NCBI GenBank assembly: GCA_044227325.1
Contig: JBGAFI010000009.1
Coordinates: forward strand, 62,001-126,000
Origin: PFJX01 sp044227325
GTDB lineage: Bacteria; Pseudomonadota; Gammaproteobacteria; Burkholderiales; Thiobacillaceae
DNA: 64,000 bases
Direction of reading: 5' to 3'
Within the stretch, counting starts at the first letter, position 1; each line of letters begins with the position of its first letter. The notes beneath the pieces are model-generated. The model was not told where the DNA came from. It ran no database searches and saw only the letters and a list, made by a program, of their open reading frames with translations. Shown one piece after another: positions 7,800 to 14,337 of the stretch. The position numbers and the translations under genes were made by a program.

Positions 7800-10550
7800 A
7801 TGGAACAACGCGCAATCCGGGAAGTCCTGGAATCCGAAACCCAAAATTCCAGGGGGCCACATGCGGGCAGCAAGACGCAACGCCGCCTCCGCATAACCGG
7901 CATCGTCCAGGGCGTCGGCTTCCGTCCCTACGTCTGGCACCTCGCCAAGGAGCTGAACCTCGCCGGTTGGGTGCGCAACGACGCCGCCGGTGTGGAAGTG
8001 CTGGTGGAGGGCGACGCCGAGGCCATCGAGACCTTCACCCGCCGCCTACCCCTGGAAATCCCGCCCCTGGCCCAGGTGCGCGAGCTGACTTGGCGCGACG
8101 GCCCGGCCACGGGCGAGCACGCCGAATTCACCATCACGGAAAGCGGGGCAGGGCAGGCCGCCACCCTCATCGGCCCCGACACCGCCACCTGCCCCGACTG
8201 CCTGGCGGAGTTGTTCGACCCCGCCGACCGGCGCTGGCGCTATCCCTTCATCAACTGCACCCACTGCGGCCCCCGCTACACCCTGACCCACGGCCTGCCC
8301 TACGACCGGGCCCAGACCAGCATGGCGGCGTTTCCCCTGTGTCCGGATTGCGAGGGGGAATACCGCAATCCGGCCGACCGGCGCTTTCATACGGAGCCGA
8401 CGGCGTGTCCGGTGTGCGGGCCGGGGTTGTGGATTACCCCTCCCCCCGGGGGGGAGGGTGGCCCGCAGGGCCGGGAGAGGGAGCATGGGTTGTCATTGCG
8501 GGACGGTTGTTCCCTCTCCCCGGCCCTCCCCCCCGGGGGGAGGGGGCAAGACCCCATCGCCGACTTCCTGGCCCGCCTGCAAGCCGGCCGGATCCTCGCC
8601 ATCAAGGGCCTGGGCGGCTTCCACCTGGCCTGCGACGCGCGCAACGCCGAGGCGGTGCGCACCCTGCGCGAGCGCAAGAACCGGGAGGAGAAGCCCTTCG
8701 CGGTCATGGCCGCGAATCTGGCGTCCATCGCCGCGTGGGTGGAGATCAGCCCCGCCGAGGCCGAACTGCTGCAATCCCCCGAGCGGCCCATCGTCCTGCT
8801 GCGCAAGAAGCCGGGGGCCGACGCGGCCTTGCCCGGCATCGCTCCGGGACTTGCCTGGCTGGGCGTCATGTTGCCCTACACGCCGATGCATTGGCTGATC
8901 TTCCATGAGGCGGCCGGACAGCCGGTTGGCACGGATTGGATGGCCCTGCCCCAGAAACTGGTGCTGGTCATGACCAGCGCCAATCCGGGCGGCGAGCCCC
9001 TGGTGATCCGCAACGAGGAAGCGGTGGAACGTCTGGCCGGCATCGCCGATGGGGTGCTGATGCATGACCGGGAAATCGTGGTCCGGTGTGACGATTCGGT
9101 GGTGCGGGTTATCGCGGGAATCCCCCCCAGCCCCCTTTATCCCCGAACGGGGGCTTTTTCAAAGGGGGGGGAACACCAGCCAGCCCAAGTTGAAGGGGCC
9201 CTCCCTTTGGGAAGTAGGGTGGGACACCAAGGCGCGTCCGAAGGGGCCTTACCTTTGGGAAGGATGGTCGAACACCAGGTCGCGGCCGAAGGGTTCCCCC
9301 CTTTTCCAAAGGGGGGGAACACCCATCCGTCCACCCAATTCATCCGCCGCGCCCGCGGCTACACGCCCCGCGCCATCCGCCTGCCCCGCGCCGGCCCAAC
9401 CGTGCTGGCTCTGGGCGGCTACCTCAAGAACACGATCTGCGTCACCCGGGGCGACGAGGCCTTCCTCTCCCAGCACATCGGCGGCCTGGACAACCCGGCC
9501 ACCTGCGGCATGCTGATGGAAGTGGCCGGCCATCTCCTGGATATCCTGCAAGTGAAGCCCGAGGCGGTGGCCCACGACGCGCATCCGGATTTCTTCTCCA
9601 GCCGCCATGCCCTGGAACTGGCGGATACGTGGGGTGTGCCGGCCGTCGCCGTGCAGCATCACCAGGCCCACATCGCCGCCGTCGCGGCGGAGCATGGCAT
9701 CGATGAACCCCTCCTGGGCCTGGCTTTGGACGGCGTGGGACTGGGCGACGACGGCGGCGCCTGGGGCGGCGAGCTGTTGCGGCTGGACGGCGCCGCTTTC
9801 ACCCGCCTGGGCCATCTTTCGCCCCTGCCCCTGCCCGGCGGCGACAAGGCGGCGAAGGAGCCCTGGCGCATGGCCGCCGCCGCCCTGTTCAAGCTGGGCC
9901 GCGTGGACGAGATTCCGCGCCGCTTTCCCGGCCAGCCCATGGCCAATCAGTTGCACGTGATGCTGGAGCGGAACCTGCATTGCCCGCCCACCACCAGCCT
10001 GGGCCGCTGGTTCGACGCCGCCGCCGGCCTGCTCGGCGCGCGCGAGGTCATGGCCTACGAGGGCCAGGCGGCGATGCTGCTGGAAGGCCTGGCGGAAGCG
10101 GCCGGCGCGGTCGCGCCGATGCCGGATGGCTATCGCATCACGGATGCCGTCCTTCCGGGCAAGGCCGGGGTGACGATGCAATTGGACCTCCTGCCCCTGC
10201 TGGCACGCCTCGCCGACGAAGCCGACGCCGCTTTCGGCGCCGCCCTGTTCCACGCCACCCTGGCGCAAGCCCTGGCGGACTGGACGGAACGGGCCGCGCG
10301 CCGGGAAGGTCTCACCACCGTCGCCCTGGGCGGCGGCTGCTTGCTCAACCATATTCTTTCCCGCAATCTGGGCCGCCTGTTGGCGGAACGCGGCCTCACC
10401 GTCCTGGAGGCGCGCCAGGCGCCGCCCAACGACGGGGGCTTGAGCCTGGGCCAGGCTTGGGTTGCAATTCAATCGCTCGATGAACGCCGGTCGACGGGGG
10501 CGCCTCGCGCCGCCTCGGCGGCAGTGAAAGGAAATCCATCATGTGCCTAG
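7800..10550 (+). CDS. hypF: Carbamoyltransferase HypF carrying two repeat-derived insertions
   Basis: HypF converts carbamoyl phosphate to a thiocarbamate on HypE, the source of the cyanide ligands. Domains in order are acylphosphatase (about 30-115, GIVQGVGFRPYVW), two zinc fingers (CPDC, CTHCGP, CPDC, CPVCGP, about 130-210), a YrdC-like domain (about 250-440) and a Kae1-like carbamoyltransferase domain (about 520-916). At 916 residues it is much longer than the roughly 750 usual. The excess is mainly two insertions: residues about 213-250 from a GC palindrome and about 441-507 from degenerate C6T4/A3G6 repeats. Both keep the frame open and lie at domain boundaries, so the protein may still work. 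The 3' end overlaps hypC by 10 nt. Confidence 0.95.
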   Translation: MEQRAIREVLESETQNSRGPHAGSKTQRRLRITGIVQGVGFRPYVWHLAKELNLAGWVRNDAAGVEVLVEGDAEAIETFTRRLPLEIPPLAQVRELTWRDGPATGEHAEFTITESGAGQAATLIGPDTATCPDCLAELFDPADRRWRYPFINCTHCGPRYTLTHGLPYDRAQTSMAAFPLCPDCEGEYRNPADRRFHTEPTACPVCGPGLWITPPPGGEGGPQGREREHGLSLRDGCSLSPALPPGGRGQDPIADFLARLQAGRILAIKGLGGFHLACDARNAEAVRTLRERKNREEKPFAVMAANLASIAAWVEISPAEAELLQSPERPIVLLRKKPGADAALPGIAPGLAWLGVMLPYTPMHWLIFHEAAGQPVGTDWMALPQKLVLVMTSANPGGEPLVIRNEEAVERLAGIADGVLMHDREIVVRCDDSVVRVIAGIPPSPLYPRTGAFSKGGEHQPAQVEGALPLGSRVGHQGASEGALPLGRMVEHQVAAEGFPPFPKGGNTHPSTQFIRRARGYTPRAIRLPRAGPTVLALGGYLKNTICVTRGDEAFLSQHIGGLDNPATCGMLMEVAGHLLDILQVKPEAVAHDAHPDFFSSRHALELADTWGVPAVAVQHHQAHIAAVAAEHGIDEPLLGLALDGVGLGDDGGAWGGELLRLDGAAFTRLGHLSPLPLPGGDKAAKEPWRMAAAALFKLGRVDEIPRRFPGQPMANQLHVMLERNLHCPPTTSLGRWFDAAAGLLGAREVMAYEGQAAMLLEGLAEAAGAVAPMPDGYRITDAVLPGKAGVTMQLDLLPLLARLADEADAAFGAALFHATLAQALADWTERAARREGLTTVALGGGCLLNHILSRNLGRLLAERGLTVLEARQAPPNDGGLSLGQAWVAIQSLDERRSTGAPRAASAAVKGNPSCA
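8436..8548. repeat. GC-palindrome pair inside hypF
   Basis: Two CCCTCCCCCC/GGGGGGAGGG-type palindromes in inverted arrangement, joined by about 60 nt, lie inside hypF just after the last zinc-finger motif CPVCGP. Translation gives a Pro/Gly/Arg-rich stretch (PPPGGEGGPQGRERE, then PALPPGGRGQ) foreign to HypF. It is related to the palindrome at 6150-6191. Confidence 0.8.
9119..9320. repeat. Mosaic C6T4/A3G6 repeat inside hypF
   Basis: About 200 bp inside hypF containing three degenerate hairpin modules. The first begins AATCCCCCCCAG; the internal modules share GAAGGGGCC..CCTTTGGGAAG; the last is CCCCCTTTTCC/AAAGGGGGGG. It encodes residues such as GALPLG, twice, and FPPFPKGGN, which are alien to HypF. 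It lies between the YrdC-like domain and the IRRARGYTPRAI motif. The nested modules suggest repeated insertion or local amplification. Confidence 0.85.
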
Positions 10551-10780
10551 CCATTCCCGCAAAAGTCGTGGAAATCGCCGAGGGCGACCAGGCCATCGTC
10601 GACCTGGGCGGCGTGCGCAAGGACGTCTCCCTGGCCCTGGTGGAAGGCGTCCAGGTGGGCGACTACGTCATCGTCCACGTGGGCTATGCGCTGACGCGTC
10701 TGGACCCGGAGGAGGCGGAGAAGACCCTGGCGTTGATGGCGGAAGCCGGCTTGCTGTCGGATGTGGGCTCTCCCGCGTGA
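10541..10780 (+). CDS. hypC: Hydrogenase assembly chaperone HypC
   Basis: A 79-residue HypC beginning MCLAIPAKV with the essential Cys2. HypC and HypD together build the Fe(CN)2CO group and pass it to the large-subunit precursor. It overlaps the hypF end by 10 nt. In related loci hypD follows at once; here a two-gene insertion separates them, and the first inserted gene uses a GTG that overlaps the hypC stop (GTGA). Confidence 0.96.
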   Translation: MCLAIPAKVVEIAEGDQAIVDLGGVRKDVSLALVEGVQVGDYVIVHVGYALTRLDPEEAEKTLALMAEAGLLSDVGSPA

Positions 10781-11013
10781 AGTTCACTCAATACTTTCTG
10801 GCCATGCGGCAGCGGCCGGATCGCGTGGACATCCGGCTGGAGTGGATAGAGCGGGTCATCGAGCATCCTTTGCGCGAGACCATCCAGGAAGATGGGCGCA
10901 TTCGTCGCTGGGCATTGATCCCGGAAGCGGAAAACCGCGCCCTGCGTGTCGTTCTGCTGCCGGATGGTGAAACCGTGCACAACGCATTTTTTGACCGGAG
11001 ATTTACGCCATGA
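10777..11013 (+). CDS. DUF4258-like protein, possible toxin partner of the DUF2283 gene
   Basis: A 78-residue basic protein starting at GTG 10777, overlapping the hypC stop by 4 nt; an ATG at 10804 would be nine codons shorter. The pattern IRLEWIERVIEHP, then GRIRRWALIPE, then LRVVLLPDGETVHNAFFD resembles DUF4258-type proteins that are commonly encoded just upstream of DUF2283 genes. Such pairs are regarded as likely toxin-antitoxin modules, but I know of no experimental proof for this one. It is an intruder in the hypC-hypD junction. Confidence 0.7.
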   Translation: MKFTQYFLAMRQRPDRVDIRLEWIERVIEHPLRETIQEDGRIRRWALIPEAENRALRVVLLPDGETVHNAFFDRRFTP

Positions 11014-11207
11014 AGATCAAATATTTTCAGGATACGGACACCCTATACATCGAGTTCCGCTCCGCACCGGTCAACGAAACTCGTGACCTGGACGAGAACA
11101 CGCTCCTGGATATGGACGCCCAGGGCAACATCTGCGCGATCACCCTGGAGCATGCGAAGGAGCGGGCGGATATCCCCCATTTCTCCTTCGAGCAGATCGC
11201 GGCCTGA
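11010..11207 (+). CDS. DUF2283 family protein
   Basis: A 65-residue protein with the DUF2283 pattern: MKIKYFQDTDTLYIEF at the N-terminus, then a D-x-D-x-Q-G-N turn (LDMDAQGNICAITLEHA). It overlaps the preceding gene by 4 nt, so the two are one cassette. By its small size and its pairing it may be the antitoxin half. Five bases after its stop begins a partial copy of the hypD 5' end. Confidence 0.78.
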   Translation: MKIKYFQDTDTLYIEFRSAPVNETRDLDENTLLDMDAQGNICAITLEHAKERADIPHFSFEQIAA

Positions 11208-11211
11208 GCGC

Positions 11212-11247
11212 ATGAAGTACGTCGATGAATACCGCGACGGCGAGGTA
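11212..11247 (+). pseudogene. Remnant of a hypD 5' end
   Basis: These 36 bases encode MKYVDEYRDGEV and match the true hypD start (MKYVDEYRDGDV, 11352-11387) at 31 of 36 positions. All five differences are at third codon positions, so the copies diverged while both were coding. After 11247 the frame runs into unrelated sequence for about 100 nt before the real hypD. This is best read as a recombination or insertion scar left when the DUF4258-like/DUF2283 cassette entered the operon. Confidence 0.75.
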
Positions 11248-11351
11248 CGACCGCACAGGGCGGAGCAGGGCCCCCGCGTAGCGGGGATGCGACCCCGGAG
11301 CGGGAAGCGCGACCTCGCATTACAGCGCTCGGCTATCTGGAGAAGTGCGAA

Positions 11352-12488
11352 ATGAAATACGTCGACGAATACCGCGACGGGGATGTCGCCCAAGGACTGA
11401 GCAAGGCCATCGCCGCCGAAGTCCGACCCGACCGCCGCTACAACTTCATGGAGTTCTGCGGCGGCCACACCCACGCCATCTCCCGCTACGGCGTGCCGGA
11501 TCTGTTGCCGCCCAACGTGCGCATGATCCACGGCCCCGGCTGCCCGGTGTGCGTGCTGCCCATCGGCCGCATCGACCTGGCGATACAGCTCGCCCTGGAG
11601 CGGGGCGTCACCGTCTGCACCTACGCCGATACGGTGCGGGTGCCGGCCTCCAACGGCCTGTCCCTGATGAAGGCGAAAGCGCGCGGCGGCGACATCCGCA
11701 TGGTCTACGCGGTCACCGACGCCCTGAAGATCGCCCGGGACAATCCGGGCAAGGAAGTGGTGTTCTTCGCCATCGGCTTCGAGACCACCACGCCGCCCAC
11801 GGCGGTGGCCATCAAGGCGGCCCAGGCGGAGGGCTTGAAGAACTTCAGCGTGCTGTGCTGCCACGTGCTGACCCCCTCGGCCATCATGAACATCCTGGAG
11901 TCGCCGGAAGTGCGCGAGCTGGGCACCGTGCCCCTGGACGGCTTCATCGGCCCGGCCCACGTCTCCACGGTGATCGGCAGCCGGCCCTACGAGTTCTTCG
12001 CCGAGGAATACCGCAAGCCGGTGGTCATCGCCGGCTTCGAGCCCCTGGACGTGATGCAGGCCATCCTCATGCTGGTGCGCCAGGTGAACGATGGCCGCGC
12101 CGTGGTGGAAAACGAGTTCACCCGCGCCGTCACCCCGGACGGCAACGAGAAGGCCCAGAACCTGGTGTCCGACGTGTTCGAGCTGCGCCGCAGCTTCGAA
12201 TGGCGCGGCCTGGGCGAGGTGCCCTATTCCGCCCTGCGCATCCGCGAGAAGTACGCCGAGTTCGACGCCGAGCGGCGCTACGGGCTGGAATACCAGCCGG
12301 TGCCGGACAACAAGGCCTGTGAATGCGGCGCCATCCTGCGCGGCGTGAAGAAGCCCACCGACTGCAAGATATTCGGCACCGTGTGCACGCCGGAGAACCC
12401 CATGGGGAGCTGCATGGTGTCGTCGGAGGGGGCCTGCGCGGCGCATTACACCTATGGGCGGTACAAGGATGTTGAGGTGGCGGAATGA
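11352..12488 (+). CDS. hypD: Hydrogenase maturation protein HypD
   Basis: A 378-residue [4Fe-4S] protein that, with HypC, assembles the Fe(CN)2CO unit. Conserved motifs include MEFCGGHTHAISRYG (about 32-46), HGPGCPVCVLP (about 60-70), GFETTTPPTA, and the C-terminal cluster-binding cysteines in ACECGAILRG and CKIFGTVCTPENPMGSCMVSSEGACAAHY. GGAGAA precedes the ATG at 11352. A duplicate 5' end lies 140 nt upstream. Repeat copy 2 follows the stop. Confidence 0.97.
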   Translation: MKYVDEYRDGDVAQGLSKAIAAEVRPDRRYNFMEFCGGHTHAISRYGVPDLLPPNVRMIHGPGCPVCVLPIGRIDLAIQLALERGVTVCTYADTVRVPASNGLSLMKAKARGGDIRMVYAVTDALKIARDNPGKEVVFFAIGFETTTPPTAVAIKAAQAEGLKNFSVLCCHVLTPSAIMNILESPEVRELGTVPLDGFIGPAHVSTVIGSRPYEFFAEEYRKPVVIAGFEPLDVMQAILMLVRQVNDGRAVVENEFTRAVTPDGNEKAQNLVSDVFELRRSFEWRGLGEVPYSALRIREKYAEFDAERRYGLEYQPVPDNKACECGAILRGVKKPTDCKIFGTVCTPENPMGSCMVSSEGACAAHYTYGRYKDVEVAE

Positions 12489-12515
12489 GCATCTTCGGAA
12501 TGGATACGTGGGTTA

Positions 12516-12607
12516 AATCCCCCCCGGCCCCCCTTTTACAAAGGGGGGAGAACCCCAGCGCGTCACCGAAGGGTCCCTCCCTTTGGAAAAGGGAGGACAG
12601 GAGGGAT
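12516..12607. repeat. Double-palindrome repeat copy 2 (hypD-hypE)
   Basis: The left arm is AATCCCCCCCCGG plus a C6T4/A3G6 hairpin. The right arm is the CCCTCCCTTT..AAAAGGGAGG variant ending GAGGGATT. The 92 bp fill most of the 160-nt hypD-hypE gap. The right arm resembles that of copy 4 more than those of copies 1, 3 and 5. Confidence 0.88.
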
Positions 12608-12648
12608 TTGGCAACGTTCGAACATCCCCTCACCCATGGTGTTTCTCC

Positions 12649-13701
12649 ATGACCGGCCAAGTGAAAAAGGGCTACGCCCGCCCCCTGGACATCAAGCACG
12701 GCCGCGTCGACATGAGCCACGGCGGCGGCGGCCGGGCCATGGTGCAACTGATCACCGAGCTGTTCGCCAGGCATCTGGGCAACGAATACCTGGCCCAGGG
12801 CAACGACGGCACCTGCCTGCCTCTGGGGGAGGGCCGGCTGGTGGTGTCCACCGACAGCCATGTGGTCTCACCCATCTTCTTCCCGGGCGGCGACATCGGC
12901 TGCCTGTCGGTGCACGGCACCGTCAACGACGTGGCGGTGATGGGCGCGACCCCCCTCTACCTCACCGCCGGCTTCATCCTGGAGGAAGGCTTTCCCCTCG
13001 CCGATCTGGCGCGCATCGTCGAATCCATGGCCAGAGCGGCCAATGACGCCGGCGTGAAGCTGGTGGCCGGCGACACCAAGGTGGTGGAGCAGGGCAAGGG
13101 CGATGGGGTGTTCATCACCACCACCGGCATCGGCTTCCTGCCGGAGGGCGTGCATCTCTCCGGCGACCTGGCCCGGCCCGGCGACGTGCTGCTGGTGTCC
13201 GGCAGCGTCGGCGACCATGGTGTCGCCATCATGAGCAAGCGGGAGAACCTGAGCTTCGACGCGCCCATCCTGTCGGACACGGCGGCGCTCAACGGCCTCA
13301 CCGCCGCCATGCTGGCCAGCGGCGCCAACATCAAGGTCATGCGCGATCCCACCCGGGGCGGCCTCGCCGCCACCATCAACGAGATCGCCCACCAGTCCGG
13401 CGTCGGCATCCACCTGGAGGAAGCGGCGATCCCCGTGAAGCCGGAAGTGGACGCCGCCTGCGAACTGCTGGGCCTGGACCCCATCAACATCGCCAACGAA
13501 GGCAAGCTCATCGCCGTCTGCGCCGCCGAGGACGCGGACAAACTCATCGCCGCCATGCGCGCCCATCCCCAGGGCCGGGAAGCGGCGGTCATCGGCAAGG
13601 TGGTGGAGGACGCCAACGGCTTCGTGCAGATGAAGACCAAGTTCGGCGGCAGAAGGATGGTGGATTGGCTGAGCGGCGAGCAGTTGCCGAGGATTTGCTG
13701 A
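12649..13701 (+). CDS. hypE: Hydrogenase maturation protein HypE
   Basis: HypE dehydrates the thiocarbamate formed by HypF into thiocyanate on its C-terminal cysteine. The 350-residue protein shows the PurM-like ATP-binding features (HGRVDMSHGGGGRAM near residue 17, GGDIGCLSVHGTVNDVAVMGA, RDPTRGGLAATINEIA) and ends in PRIC, with the catalytic Cys last. ATG 12649 gives the normal family length; an open frame continues upstream only through repeat sequence. Repeats lie on both sides of the gene. Confidence 0.97.
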   Translation: MTGQVKKGYARPLDIKHGRVDMSHGGGGRAMVQLITELFARHLGNEYLAQGNDGTCLPLGEGRLVVSTDSHVVSPIFFPGGDIGCLSVHGTVNDVAVMGATPLYLTAGFILEEGFPLADLARIVESMARAANDAGVKLVAGDTKVVEQGKGDGVFITTTGIGFLPEGVHLSGDLARPGDVLLVSGSVGDHGVAIMSKRENLSFDAPILSDTAALNGLTAAMLASGANIKVMRDPTRGGLAATINEIAHQSGVGIHLEEAAIPVKPEVDAACELLGLDPINIANEGKLIAVCAAEDADKLIAAMRAHPQGREAAVIGKVVEDANGFVQMKTKFGGRRMVDWLSGEQLPRIC

Positions 13702-13718
13702 GTGGTGGATCGAGCAAG

Positions 13719-13809
13719 AATCCCCCCCAGCCCCCCTTTTTCAAAGGGGGGGGTTGATGGTGGCGGCGCAATCATTCCCCCCTTTGAAAAAGGGGGGCGA
13801 GGGGGGATT
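13719..13809. repeat. Double-palindrome repeat copy 3, upstream of the DUF559 gene
   Basis: A full 91-bp copy: AATCCCCCCCAG, hairpin, about 25-nt spacer, inverse hairpin, GGGGGGATT. It ends 24 nt before the DUF559 start codon and so supplies that gene's upstream region. With copy 4 it brackets the nuclease gene. Confidence 0.9.
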
Positions 13810-13833
13810 GGCAGGCCAGCCAACCCGCAACCC

Positions 13834-14328
13834 ATGGATGAGTACGAGCCCTGCCTGAAATCTTTTGCTCGCAATCTCCGCACCCATCAGACAGATGCGG
13901 AAGCCAAACTCTGGCTTCACCTGCGGAGAGATCAACTTGGGGTCCGTTTCTATCGCCAGCGTCCGTTTGGTCAATACATCCTGGATTTCTACGCGCCCAA
14001 GGCGGGGTTGGTAATCGAGCTGGATGGCAGCCAGCACAGAGATGACCCATCGATCAGGAAACAAGACGTGTTGCGAGATGCCTGGCTGCGTGCGCAGGGC
14101 TTGAAGGTGCTGCGGTTTGATGATCGGCAGGTGCTGACGGAGAGCCGGGCGGTCATGGATGTGGTCTTCAGTGAAGTGGAATCCATACGACGCGGAAAAA
14201 TGCCCCCCAGCCCCCCTTTGCAAAGGGGGGAGACCCTAGGCGCCTCATCCGAAGGGGCCCTCCCTTTTTCAAGAAAAGGACAGGAGGGATTTAACGACGC
14301 CAGGCAAACCGACCTGGCCCAGGAATAG
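13834..14328 (+). CDS. DUF559 domain endonuclease-like protein
   Basis: A 164-residue protein of the DUF559 family, which shares the PD-(D/E)XK/Vsr-like fold with very-short-patch-repair nucleases. The core reads RNLRTHQTDAEAKLWLHLR, then GVRFYRQRPFGQYILDFYAPKAGLVIELDGSQH (putative active-site Asp and Glu), then GLKVLRFDDRQVL, ending near residue 120. The remaining 40 or so residues (PPSPPLQRGETLGASSEGAL onward) are translated repeat copy 4. It interrupts the conserved hypE-hypX junction and is flanked by repeats on both sides. The substrate is unknown; the arrangement suggests it is part of a mobile unit. Confidence 0.85.
   Translation: MDEYEPCLKSFARNLRTHQTDAEAKLWLHLRRDQLGVRFYRQRPFGQYILDFYAPKAGLVIELDGSQHRDDPSIRKQDVLRDAWLRAQGLKVLRFDDRQVLTESRAVMDVVFSEVESIRRGKMPPSPPLQRGETLGASSEGALPFSRKGQEGFNDARQTDLAQE
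14199..14291. repeat. Double-palindrome repeat copy 4, overlapping the DUF559 3' end
   Basis: A 93-bp copy beginning AATGCCCCCCAG and ending GGAGGGATT. It lies within the last 44 codons of the DUF559 frame and ends 46 nt before hypX. Its right arm contains a CCCTCCCTTTTT variant like that of copy 2. Confidence 0.88.
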
Positions 14329-14337
14329 CTCCCCACC

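Noticed and set aside
11248..11351. An integron attC-like site between the hypD remnant and hypD
   Set aside because: The stretch is GC-rich with some dyad symmetry, but no paired core sites and no integrase gene are visible.
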